DNA of 64,000 nt from Struthio camelus. Its lineage: Eukaryota > Chordata > Aves > Struthioniformes > Struthionidae. The stretch spans positions 2,716,517 to 2,780,516 of the forward strand of contig NC_090956.1 in NCBI RefSeq assembly GCF_040807025.1, written 5' to 3'. This document shows, piece by piece, positions 13,935-25,764 of this stretch. Numbering within the stretch: the stretch's first letter is position 1; every line of letters begins with the position of its first letter. Both the position numbers and the translations under genes were made by a program. The notes below the pieces were generated by a model, which was not told the origin of the DNA, ran no database searches, and saw only the letters and a list, made by a program, of their open reading frames with translations.

Positions 13935-13945
13935 CAAAGGAATAC
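13935..13945 (-). CDS. LMF1: LMF1 exon 3, an 11-nt microexon
   Basis: Minus-strand GTATTCCTTTG is flanked by a textbook acceptor (a long T-rich tract ending TTTTGCAG) and a consensus donor GTAAGTG. Exon 2 ends with TG, so splicing gives TGG-TAT-TCC-TTT-G, that is Trp170-Tyr-Ser-Phe and the first base of a Gly codon. Established LMF1 proteins continue W-Y-S-F-G-W-E-S at exactly this point, so sequence, phase and order all agree. Reading straight through instead would give a stop within a few codons. Cumulative coding length after this exon is 520 nt. Skipping it would shift the frame. The next exon, which should begin by completing Gly and then W-E-S, was not found to the left. The splice sites and residues are seen directly; its use is inferred. 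Confidence 0.82.
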
Positions 13946-15859
13946 CTGCAAAACAAAATGAAGAAAAAGCAAAAAAATTAAAATCGCAGTGGATCAACCT
14001 TTTGGATGCATGTCTCAACTTTATTTCAAACGTTTGAATTTCCAAACACAACTGCCAAGGAGTACAAAATTTGCCTGAACCAGGTAACTAAGTAATATGC
14101 AACTCAAAAATTCTAACGGCAAATTCCTTCTCAAAGTGGCCCACTACCTGGAAACGTAAGAAGTGCAAACTCACCTCCTCTTGGGTGAATTAAGCCATTA
14201 TTAGCACTCCAAGCAATTCCCATTCACCCATCTTTCAATAAAGATGCTAAAGCAGCACACCCAAAAGAAACAGCACAGAAAGGCAACCGGTCCAGTCTCC
14301 TGTCACAAGGGAAGTCATTTTCCCAACGTTAGCTTTTCTGGGAAACTCTAAGAATTCCTCCTTCAGCACTGAAGAAGGCTCCGGCTCGCACCTCTGTGCG
14401 CTATGCATGCAAAGCCCAAGCACAACGGGTAAAACAGGCTGCGGTAACTTTATAAAGAACAATTCCTCATTTGCTCTCTGACTTGTGACACTCACCTGAG
14501 CGAGCAATATAGTCGTTTGCGCTGTTTAGCAAGGCTCCACAGCAAGATTATTTATTTATGGTTTCCAAAGCATGCCAAGCACTTCCCCGAGAGAATGCAA
14601 CCAGGCTTTACCCCTCAGGACTTAATGCATGCTGCTGAAATGCAAGAAGTCACTTCTCCTGCAGGTGAACTATATATTCATTCCCCCGTCCCTTTTAACA
14701 CAGCCAGAAGAGTCTATTTAGCATCACTCCAGTCTGTTAGTTGAGTACCGTGTATTAGACACTGAGGCTTGACCAGAATCTAAGGAAAGCGATACATGCT
14801 CATTGAACCATTTTTGCGTGAATTTTTGCCACGTTTTTGGGTGCACAATTTAGTTTGCTTCTCTAACCAATGTTTTTCACTGAAGTTTCCTTTAGCCTTA
14901 GCTACAACAAAGTGATTTTACATAAGATCGCCAGTTCCAATTAAAAGTAAAACCTGCAAGTTAACAAGCTGGACTACACCGTTGTTCTTCCCCACCTTGC
15001 AGAAGTACGCTGCTTATTTCAGACTTCCCAGGTCCGTCCGTATTCCTAAGAAACTCAGCGTTCCCTGGAAGTCCGTTTTGATGCTTTCTCCTGCAACGCA
15101 AAGCCGCAGCTCCACCAGCATGAGTCTGATTAATTTTATTTACTTTGTAGTTCAGCGAGAATCAATTAGATGCCGCCCGGCGCTGCAGGGGCAGAGCTAA
15201 CGCGAACGCGGATACCGGCACCGAGCTCCGCGGCACCCGCAGCCTGGATGCCGGTTCCCGGATCGTTACAGCCGGCGTTCGCTCAGGTTTCCCTGCTGCG
15301 CTTACTCCCACTATGGCTTCAGTCCCTTATCACGGCTTTGCTGTCTGCAGGATATTACATCACGCCAAAAACCAAAACCCAAACAACAAGACTCACCTCC
15401 CCCCAAAAAAACCGAACAAGTCTTTTGGAGGTGTTCGGACAGCCTCTCTCTTACGGACGACGTCCTGTTGAGGTGCGCAAATTTTACACTCGTGCGCGCC
15501 TAGTTCTAATAGTTATGAAAGCTATCCATCCAAATATTTTACTACATGTTTAACAATTTCATATAGGGCTACTGACGCACAGAGAGCAATAACTTCAAAA
15601 CGCACAATAAGTTTTAACTTTCTTAATAAAAGTGACTCTTTATAAAGATATTTGTCATTAAGGGCAACCTAACTCCACTGCTCTCCACCACAATTGTGGT
15701 GCAGTTAAACATAAACTTGTACGAATTATTCTTCTTTCTTGGCAGAAGTAAAGAACCCCCTGAGGCTCATTTAAAACACACACACACAGACACACGCAAA
15801 ATGAGGAATTAATAAAATATTGTATTCTTCTGAACCACATTAACTTTTCTGACGTGTGT

Positions 15860-16621
15860 CTGTTGCTGATTACATCAATCTAGGCTCCGTAACTTGTCAT
15901 GTGATGACAGGCAAACACTTGTGAATTTATTTCTCTGAAGAAGCTTGCGATACAAACGCCAAGGAAACCAAACCAAATGGCCGAGTCCAAATATACATAA
16001 AAGCAGCAGGACTTCTTGCAGGGAATTTTTTTATAGGTACAAATGGGCAGGTACCGAATTCCCTTGGACTCCAGATTGTCGTTTGGAGCCTAATTACCAC
16101 TTCTCCTTTTCAAAGTCCTCTCCCTCGCTTATACATAGTACATAGAAGTGTTTATTAAAAATATATATTTTTCTTCCTACTGTCTGCCTTGGACAATAAT
16201 GTTTGAAACATTACCGAAAGATAACGACAAGTAAAAACATGGATTTGATTTTGTGAGTTTGTTTTTTGGCAAATTGCAAGAGAGTAACTTTTGATCTGCT
16301 CATTGTCAAAATTGGGAATTTTACAAACTCAAAATGTATTCTGCTCATCTTTTGTAAATTAAATAAAAATCATGTGATGTCATTTCTGTCTCGAGTTGGA
16401 GAAACAATGTAATTAGCCATGACTTGTCATTAAAGGCAAAATTTCATATCACACTTAGAAATACTATAAAAATCAGCTGGGAATCATAAACATCATCAAA
16501 TATTTGGGCTAAACTGTTTTCATCACATTGTCACTCCAATTAATTCTAGTTCCAGCAAGTTTGCGGAAAGCAAAAATTAAAAATGATAGCAAAATGTAGT
16601 TTAAATTACATTAAACTACAT
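15860..16621. promoter_or_regulatory. Candidate conserved element with SOX-type sites, LMF1 intron 2
   Basis: About 750 bp of complex AT-rich sequence. It has ACAAT or ATTGT cores at 16193-16197, 16302-16306, 16404-16408 and 16527-16531, a palindromic AATGTTTGAAACATT at 16198-16212, TAATTAGC at 16410-16417, and an 11-bp inverted repeat at the right end. Such elements inside LMF1 introns are plausible SOX8 enhancers. Short cores are common in AT-rich DNA, so this is a lead only. Confidence 0.4.
16594..16621. repeat. Perfect 11-bp inverted repeat with 6-nt spacer
   Basis: ATGTAGTTTAA (16594-16604), ATTACA spacer, TTAAACTACAT (16611-16621). The arms are exact reverse complements. It marks the right edge of a candidate conserved block in LMF1 intron 2. 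Confidence 0.97.
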
Positions 16622-18114
16622 CGCTCCTGATGAAAGCACTTCCCACCACGGGTCTCTGCGGTGGAGCGAGCGTTCGGCAGAGTTGGGTGTGAAGGTTTCC
16701 CACTGGCACAGGGTGCAAACAAACAGCCGACCTGGGGAAGGAATGTAAAAACCCCCCCAAAAAAACAAAAACAAAAAAACCCCACCATGGATCCAGGTAG
16801 CAAAAAACCAACCAAGAACTTCCGTGGGGAGAAGAACTGTCCACACCAGACATCAACCTTGGCCAGGCAGAAAACATGCTCGCTTAAGGCTCTGCCTGGC
16901 GCTGAAGTGGTTGCGCTAGAGCCTTTCGCCTGCATTTTCGCCAGTAGCGTTAGGACTTGTTGCCCCGTCGACAAGAGACAGCTGATGCACTACCTGATCC
17001 CCAGCCAATGCTGCTGGCTAAGGGCTCAAGCACATCTCTTGTTTCCCTTGCTGTTAAGGAAGAGCCCATTAACGCTTTTCACACTCCTCATGGTAGTCGC
17101 TCTTCTCCCCCTTTTCTGCATAAACACACTCTTTTCTTTGGGTGTAAAGCATGTACGGTGGTGGTTTCTATCTGGCCGTGGAATAGGATTTTGGAAGCCT
17201 TTCTTTCTTTAAAATGCCAACCTAGGAAAAGGGTTCGACCAGATTTGCCCAATAAATTTCCGTCCTTTCTCCGCTCGCCCAACCCGCTGCTACACGGATT
17301 ATTTAACACAAGAGTTGTTTGCAGCGAGACGGCCTCCTCTTGTAAGTCTTTAAAACACACGACAAACTTCTATACAGAGCATAACAAATAGTACTAAACA
17401 TGCACAGGAACTCGTATATTTACCTTTACTGATGTTTAGTAGGAAAATACAGATGTATTTATAACTGGGGAAAAAAAGGAACCAGCCCTACCTACCGCTC
17501 ATGTCACGGCAGTGCCCAACAGCCCCAAATCCTTCCAACTACACCGACTTCCACCAGCAGGACAGCTGACTACTACATCCCTCATCTGCAGATGGTGTTA
17601 ACAGCTTCTCTCACTGTTCTCCATAGAGAACATCCTCTACAGAAAGTGAACCCAGATGTCAACTTTCATCTCCGTGATGAAGCTCTCTTTTTCCCTAGGC
17701 TGTACAACTTGGGATGGGGAAAAAGGTATTTGGGTAGTACAGATACATTTTCTATTCTCCAGCAGGTTAAGGTTCCAAACTCTGCTGAAATAAGGTTTTC
17801 CACAGCAGCATCTCTCCAAAATGGAAATGAGGTAGAAGCTATATAACAACGCATTTCTTCCCTATCAAGAGGGGAAGTGAGACACATGACACAATCCATC
17901 TCTTCCCTAAGGCAGTCACCGAGGGAGGGGAGAAAGCAGAAGACTGTTTCCCAAGGGGACAGCAGCATCCTCAGAGCACAGCTGGGAATGAAGCAGATAC
18001 AAAATTAACAGTCAAGAGTTTCCTTCCAAAATTTCAGTGACAGGGAAGGCTGGATGAGCTGCCTGCTATAAATCTGGATATTGCATTAAGGGAGATGGAC
18101 AGGGCTAAACCATG

Positions 18115-18490
18115 CAAGCATGGAAAATGAGGCTGGAAGGAACATTAAAAATCTACATGGACTATCCACCTGCCACAAGATAGGACTGACTGTACAAAAA
18201 TCATTCCTGACAAATGTTTCTCTAGGCAGTGATGGAGACTGTACCTCCCTCTCCAGGTACTCAACCCAATGCTTCTCCATACTTGTATTTAGAAGGCTTT
18301 TTCTTATGTCTAACCTGTATCTCTTTTCCCACCATGTAAACCCATTGCTCCTTGCCCTCTCCACAGGAGACAGCAAGCATGGAGAACAGCTTATTTCCTT
18401 CCTCTCTGCTGGTTTCATGCACTGCAAGATCTTTATCCCTTTTCCCAGCTTCCCTTTTCTCTAATCAACCTCAGCTTCTTCAGCACAACA
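18115..18490 (-). mobile_element. Decayed CR1 LINE 3'-end fragment
   Basis: Read on the minus strand, the segment follows the order of a CR1 3' end: a GAAGAAGCTGAGG-type block, a GGGATAAAGATCTTGC block, AAGGAGCAATGGG, ACAGGTTAGACATAAGAAAAAGC, then GAGAAGCATTGGG, CTGGAGAGGGAGGTACAG and finally the GTTCCTTCCAGCC tail. It is several substitutions per 20 bp away from young CR1 copies and is truncated at the 5' end, so it is an old, dead insertion. No reverse transcriptase remains. Confidence 0.85.
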
Positions 18491-18889
18491 GGTCACCTTC
18501 TGCACCTCTGCTGAAGCGCGTGGCTTCTTGACTGCCCAAAGTGGGGCCCCATCCACTTCAAGCACAATGTTACAACCCAAAGCAAGACGTTGGCCGACAC
18601 CTTCCCAGCTCCAAGAAGTGGAAAACTTCTTCCACTGCTGCGTGCCACACGACGCTCCTTTTAAAAAGTTCCTGGCTTACATACCTGAAAGCTTGTTTGG
18701 TGAACCACAACATATGAATCAAATTAAAGCTGTAAGCACTTTAGGACAAGGAACATCTTTTATAGATACACACACATATATAAAAATGTACAGTACCTTG
18801 CACTTGTGAATCCAGTTCCTTAGTGTGCTACCTCAAAATAAAGACAACAGCTGGCAAGCATCACATGCGAGAAACCAAGAATGCTCACA

Positions 18890-19150
18890 GTCCATCAAAA
18901 TGAGATGATAAAATTAGTCTAGTACACCATTAATTTTGGAGCATCATTAACTTAAAAGTGTGGGGGTAAGAAACATTTTTGACAGCTGGTTTCATTTGCT
19001 GCCAAGCCCTTAGTATTGCGCAGCGGTGATGGGGGGAGGAAATAAGCTAGAATGGTTGTAAATGAAACCACTCGTCTGGTTTCTGGATTCACTTTATTGT
19101 GGTCACAGATCTCTAAAAACTGGGATTTGGTGCTCTGTAATTACAACATC
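18890..19150. promoter_or_regulatory. Candidate regulatory block, LMF1 intron 2
   Basis: AT-rich complex sequence with TGACAGCTG at 18980-18988 (overlapping MEIS-type and E-box motifs), a TTTATTGTGG word near 19093-19102, and several ATTA cores. No repeat or ORF explains it. Confidence 0.3.
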
Positions 19151-22100
19151 CACATTTAAATGGAAGGAACGGGGAGAAGGAAAAAAAAAAAGAAAAAGTG
19201 CTCAAAGATGAGGTTTGCTCCTTACTTTGCACGTGGTGCTGGAACAGGCGCCTGCAGAGAATTGCAAGGGACCAGAAAGATGAAGAATGAGACGCAGCCT
19301 TCCTCCCGGAGCAACACTGGCTGCTCAGCTACACCCACATCCCATCCTACATCCACACGTACAGCCGCTCTGTGGTAGGCCACTGCCACAAGGTCTCTGC
19401 ACAGCCGAGCAAGCTTCGGCTCCCACACACTAATCCATCGAAGCAGCAATGCACCATTTTATTTTCCCATTGCAAGGCAGGGAAAAAGGCTTGGTTAAAA
19501 GACATCTAAAAATGTGAATTACCTAATAAGCCCTGGTGCTCGCCAAGCTTTCTGTCTGTGCTTATTTCCAAAGCTAAAAGTTATTATGAGCCCTGGCTTA
19601 CACAGCTGCAAAATTTGCCAAACTCGAATTAAGTTTGCTTTGGTTAAATCCTTCCAGTGCCAAAACCAGAGGCTGAAATGGCAGCCTAGAGAAAGCCACT
19701 TAGAGCTGCTCCTTCAACTGGACTGTGAATCAAAGGCTGAAAACACAAGAATCTGAGCAGCACGCAGAAAGGGAAGCAGCAGAAAGCACCGCAGGGTCCC
19801 TCTGCTGCTACTTATCCCAGCCCGAGTCCAACGGGAGCCTCACCAGGCTGCCCGACTTGCCGAAATCGCTGCGCTTCCCTAGAGAGAAAATCACTTCAAA
19901 CAAAAGCATGCGCCCAGCAAGCGGAAACAGGTAGTCGTGGGAAATAAAGGGATAAGCTTCAATTCAAGTTGGCTTGAACTCCAGATCAAGAGGACAGCCC
20001 TGTTACAGCATTTCGGTGGTTAGACGCGTGCATGCACAAGAGAGAAGGTGTGATACAAGGGCTCGAGTTCAGCTTTTGTCAGGACGCAGCAGCAGAAAGG
20101 TTTTGTATTTCAGCTACCGAAATGCTGACAGGTAGTGTTTTATAGAAATGTAAAATTCTAGCCATGCCTTGAGGGAGAGGGAGGGAAAAAAATATATACA
20201 CATATATTTAATTGCATTAATTAATCCCTCTCCAAAGGTTGTCCTCCCTGCTCCCCACCAGCCATCCTACAGACTGAATGTAATTCCTTATCAAAGCACC
20301 TGCAGCAGGGTTATCAGTTCCTGTGAAAACGTGCTAATTTCTTCTACACCAAGTCTTTTAAGACATCAGTTACTTTAAGTTTCCATCTCCTTTCTACGAC
20401 AGAGCGTTCCCCTAGGAGGGCTTCTGCAGCTTTGCCGTGACTTTCCTCCTGTTCTCCAGGACAGGACTTCCGTTTAGCCAAACGGATCTGGAACATTGCT
20501 CAAGTAACATGGTTCAAGCCGGCAAGTAATTGTTGTTACAGAGCAATCCCAGCCCAGTTAACAACCTACACGACTAGCGGTGAGCGCTAGTCTTGAGAAC
20601 ATTTTTCCTGATTAAGACCCTTAGGGAGGTTAGTAAGCACATATTCCACCAAGGCTTGGACACTTCCCGAACCCTGGACTGCCGCTCGGCTGTACCGATC
20701 AGGACATTAACATTCTTTCCAACCACAGCTGTTGGAGAAGTTAGATGAGTTAAGCAACATGAACGTGTGCTGGACCAGACCGGGCGCATGAAGCTATTTG
20801 GCAAGTTGTAGTTAAAAAAAACTAAACAAAATTATGAAAAACATTTTGCATTCTTTTCTTAAATCTTTCAGCTGTGGAATCAATACTGAAGTCTACAAAC
20901 TGGATACAGCTGGCAATTGGATGTGCCAGATAATAAGCAATTAGAAAATATTTGCCTCAGTCTCTGGCAAAGCCTGTGGTACATCAGACACTACACAGCC
21001 ATGCCACTAACCACATAATCTTCTGATAATTTCTTTGCTCTCATTTTCTCATGGGCTGTGATTTGCAGAAGTCACTGGAAGCCCAAGACCGTTTAGGCAA
21101 AGAGAACAGTGGGGTGTTATTAACTGTCCATCTACTATAAACTCCCTGTACAACTGCCTTAGCCCATATTCCAGTCTAATCGCTGCTGATGTTTTAACAC
21201 GGTCTTTTCATGAAATCAAGTTAGAGACAGTGGAAGTAGGAAGGAGGTGAAAAGAACATCACTACATGCCTTTCACCAACATTTGCTGTGTTATCAAAGC
21301 ACTAAGCTCAATGAGGTTAAGTCATTTTGTCAAGCTTTCTGCAAAGCTAAGCAACTGTATGCTTTCCTAATGCTACATACCGCTAACAGTCTTGACACTT
21401 CGACAGAAACTATTACTGGGATTAACCAACATGAGAAAAGGTTATCAGCCAGGATATTTGCCAGTCAACGTCAAAGTGCACCTCTAACCCCCGAGCACGC
21501 GCTGGGTCAGGAGCTCTGCTCCGTGATGGGATGCACGCAGCGGTACCGGCTCAGACACAGCAGGCAGCATCTAAACACCTCTGGAGCACCCGGCAACGAG
21601 GGCATAACCCTACAGCCGCAGCAGGCAACCTAATGGGACCCTAGACATGACAGTCTTCTAGCATAGGCAGAGACACAATACTTAGTGAATTAATGATTTT
21701 AGTAGACCTTTGCCTATCTTAGAGCAGGTTTAAATTAAAAAAAAAAAAATCCAAATATGCTATTGACTGAAGTGAAACCAGTAATTACAACAAATCAAAA
21801 CAATAAGTACAACCAATTTAAAAGATTCCTCTTTCATTTCCCTCCTTTTAATGTATTTAAGCTCTTGCAAGCGTTCACATCATTCAGATGACGTTAATCT
21901 TAGGAGCACTACTTGCTACAAAAATCAATAGCCTCATCAGCACTGCTGCAATTCCCATTCTGCAATTGCTCAAGAAATCCCAGTATGCAGTTTTACCAAA
22001 GCCACTTCTGCTGGTTTTCATGTTTTGTCTCAATGGCATGTTAGACTGACTATGGGTCAGCTCATCCCCAGGAATACATCCAATGGGAGCAGGCAACTAC

Positions 22101-22599
22101 CAGACCTGATGCAACCTGTGACCCCACAGCTTTCCTCACTGCTCCACCAACTACTAGGAAGTTATTTGGCAGCTTTTCCTCTACCAACAGCTCATGCAGA
22201 TCATCTCAAATTCGTGTCATAGCTGGACCTGGCTTCTTAACCCAACTCATCTCCACCTCCTAGCCTTTCAATCCACTCCATGCTCATAAACTAAGGTTTT
22301 TAAGAAGGCAGGCAGGCAGGAAGGCACTCAAGTCTCCCTGCGTTCCCTATGGAATCTGTGTTCTTTGTCCCTCCTTGCCCACTTAAAAAGCCCAGGAACA
22401 CACATTTACAGGTCCAAGGAACTAAGGAAGGACAGTCAGCCCTGAAGATTTCTCTTCCATGTTATCCTAAAGAGGGCTGGAGCCCAGCTAGGCCAAATGC
22501 CAGGCAAGTAGACAGCAAGGGGCTGTCCTCTATAAAGGATGGCTGCTAAACTAGAAGCCAGCCTAGGGTGGGGAGGGCAAACCTTAAACATGCCAGGGG

Positions 22600-22830
22600 G
22601 AAAAGCATTAAATGATTCATTTCTGACATCAGCTATGATTAAACTTTAATCTCTCAAAAAATATGGTTTTCATTAGGCTCATTAGTTCCCAGTTGTACTG
22701 CAAGGCAACAGTGTCACATGGTATTAATCTTTGTTTTCATTAATATGTCAGATCAACAGCTCACGTCTGCTCGCAGCATTCTTTGAAACTGATACGCTCC
22801 CTCTCTTCTGTATGAGTAGGAAGTGCCAAA
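22600..22830. promoter_or_regulatory. Candidate regulatory block, LMF1 intron 2
   Basis: AT-rich sequence with ATGATTAAACTTTAAT, a CTTTGTT SOX-type word at 22729-22735, TTCATTAATATG and CAACAGCTCACG. Word use resembles developmental enhancers. Confidence 0.3.
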
Positions 22831-23094
22831 AAGCAGCTTCCTCTACAGGAAGGATGACCCCCTGAGATCCTTCAACTTTTGGTTTACGTTTCTAGAGATA
22901 ATCTTTTCTTTCTGGGGAAAGAGGGAGGGAAGTTCAGAGTAGAAGGGATGGGAGACTGTGGTCCACAATAACAAAGAAATTCCTGAGGTTTATTGCCAAG
23001 GCAAGGGTCAGATAAAGCAATAAGATATTCTATGTTTTCTTGTTGTTATTTAGATAGTTTGGAGATCTAGAAAGATTAAGTCAGGTTGCAAAAA

Positions 23095-23124
23095 GGGTTA
23101 TCTGCAAGAGGGTTATTTGCAAAG
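23095..23124. repeat. 15-bp imperfect tandem pair
   Basis: GGGTTATCTGCAAGA (23095-23109) is followed directly by GGGTTATTTGCAAAG (23110-23124), 13 of 15 positions equal. It sits in an AT-rich, regulatory-looking block. Confidence 0.85.
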
Positions 23125-25075
23125 CCCCTAACAAACTTCAGATGAATGCAATTTAGCATACACGTCAAGGTGATATCTGTTATCTTATTGTGATTCAACT
23201 AAAAACTTTTTTTTAAAAATACAAAATGACTTGCTAGCTGCACGTCCATATCAATTTTTGCTTGCACTTCAAATATTAATATCTGAAGAGAAGATATTAA
23301 GTAGGCCCTCCAGTCTTTCAGTGCAACCCTGGTATCACCCTCTAGACAGGCAGATAAAGCAGAATATAAACTAAAGAGCTTGTGAAAGTTGCACAGTAAG
23401 TACAGCTTGACACATCAGTTCCTGGCTGTACAGCGAGGTCTCAGTGAACTTCCCAAGCACACTAGGGAAACTCAGGACACAAGTTTCTATTCCCTGCTTG
23501 CACTGCTCATGATTTTTAGTGTTTACTTGCTCAGGACAGTCAAGAAAGTCTTGCTGAATCACCTACACTAGTGAATAAAAGATGCATTAGCTCACATGCA
23601 CCAAGCCCATGCGGAGACATTCATTCACGCTTGAGGTGGCTCTGGTTTGCTGGAGCCTCAAAGGATGATTGTCATCTGTATTTCGCATGTCAGACTAGGT
23701 ACCCAGCTTATAGCTAAGAGAGAGCTCCATGAGCACTGTGCCCTTGTCATGGACAGTCACAAACCTGCACATTCAAAATCAGGAATAAAGTTTACTAAAC
23801 CCAGTCGACAATTCACACACTGGGTGATTTGCAAGCTGGAATAAAAAATTCAGAAGAGATCCGTTTCTAACCTTTCTTGGATGGGATGACACTAGACAAA
23901 AAACTCAGGACCTTTAGTTGGGGTGGTGGGGAAAGAGCCGCAAGAAAGAACATGGGGAAACAGTCCGTTTAATGGCTGCTAAGGCCCTCCTGGAGAGGGA
24001 AAACACAGCCCTGAGCATCTCATCAGCCCCCTAGCATTTAATGGAGTTCAGCCTGAGCCATTCCCCAGTTCATCTGCTAGCAGACAGAAGACTGTGATTA
24101 AAGTCCTGCACAGGTCAAGTGGTTTTTAATGAGACTTATAAACCACAAAACCTCTGTGACATAGAAGTCTTTCTTCTTTCTCTATTGTAAAGGAACTTCT
24201 AAGGATGGTAATTTAACTGCAATTAAATTACATGCCTCAGAGACATGCTTTCACGACCTGCAGTATGCCTGTCCCTCTAATAAGTCCTTTAATATTAAAG
24301 TCAAAAGTCATTAATATTATGTTCAATCAGCTAAATATGAAAAAAACAGCAGACATTAGGAGCCAGAAAGACAGGTACGTCCTCTTCTGTGCTCTAGCTA
24401 AGCGCTGCAGCATCTGCCACTTTTTGGAAACCACCTGGGCACCCTGGCTTCAAAGGGCAAGTGAGCACAATTCGAAAGGTATTTACCAACAACCTCAGGG
24501 GGGGTACAGTAGTGAAGCACAGCTCGGTTTTCCATGTAGAAACAAAGGTGTGCTGCTTAGTCCTAATTTATCCTAAATATCGGTGAGCAGTAGCTCCACC
24601 AACATTTTCCACAGGGAAGAACACACCAAAAAGAATGTGGTAACCACCTCATACTATAACATTTTATTTATTGGCTTGTTTAACCTATTCCCTTGAGTTC
24701 TTCTAACCACACCAGAATCTTAATCACAAAAGAAAAAGGCAATGGGATTTTAAAAACCACAATTCTAGCTTTTTTATTAAGTGTTGCAAATTGTACCCGT
24801 GAATGCTCTCCAGCAGTGGACAATATACTTTGTAAAACGAAGCAGCACAATAGCTAAGAGAAAGGAGAGGGTTTTCAGATTATATTTGAAAATGTCGAGG
24901 GGGTTCAATGGGGAAACAACAGAAGAAGAAGCAGGAGATCAGTGGAAGAGTAGTTTAAAAGTTTGTTTATATAAGAAAATGTAATAGCTCTCAGGGGGCA
25001 CCTTACTCTGGGATAAAAGTGATTTTATTCCAGAATTATAAATTCACTTTGGAAGTGAAGTTATTCTGATGGTTT

Positions 25076-25078
25076 AAA

Positions 25079-25127
<49 letters not shown>
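25076..25127. repeat. A12 followed by (GA)20 microsatellite
   Basis: Uninterrupted A run 25076-25087, then 20 perfect GA units 25088-25127. The purity suggests a length-variable locus. Confidence 0.97.
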
Positions 25128-25131
<4 letters not shown>

Positions 25132-25752
25132 TTTTGCTCGAATGCCTCTCACAGAGAATTTGTCCTGACAAAGGACCTTTGCTGCTGATGGTCCATCTCC
25201 GCATACATATGCCCCAGCAGAAATGGCAGGGAATAAACCACAAATAGAGGTTTAATGAGGTCACCTGCAACAAGCTCAGAAAGTATTTTTGCTTTTAAGC
25301 AAAAGGGGCAACTTTTCACATTCTTGTTCAAATCTAATACAATATTAACATTCAGGAGGGAAGAAACAGGGAGAAAGGCGGGAACATTCATATTTGACCT
25401 GAGGAGCAGCATCATCTTCCAATGACAGAATCTAGACAAGTAGGACTTGTGGTATACAAAAAGGGACACTGAAGGATAAGGAATTCCCACAAAATCTTTT
25501 CAAGGATCTCTAGCTTCCTGAAATAGCTTCCATTATAGTCAAATTGGGATGGCTTTTTACTATTATTTTACTAAAATTAGAGATACTTTGCAAAAATGAA
25601 AAGGAAAAAAAAAAATCAAGGCTAAAATTAACTATAAAGATTAGGCTCTTTACCGAGCCTATGGGTCAGGCTTTAAATATTCTTTGTGCACTGGCAGTGT
25701 TTTGGCTTTTTGACAGCCTCCTCCTATTTAAAAAGGAAAAGTTCAAAATGGC

Positions 25753-25764
25753 GGGGGGGGGGGG
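25753..25764. repeat. G12 homopolymer
   Basis: Uninterrupted run of 12 G in LMF1 intron 2. Confidence 0.95.

Noticed and set aside
15776-15796. Short (CA)n tract
   Set aside because: Only about 20 bp and interrupted; too short to list as a real microsatellite.
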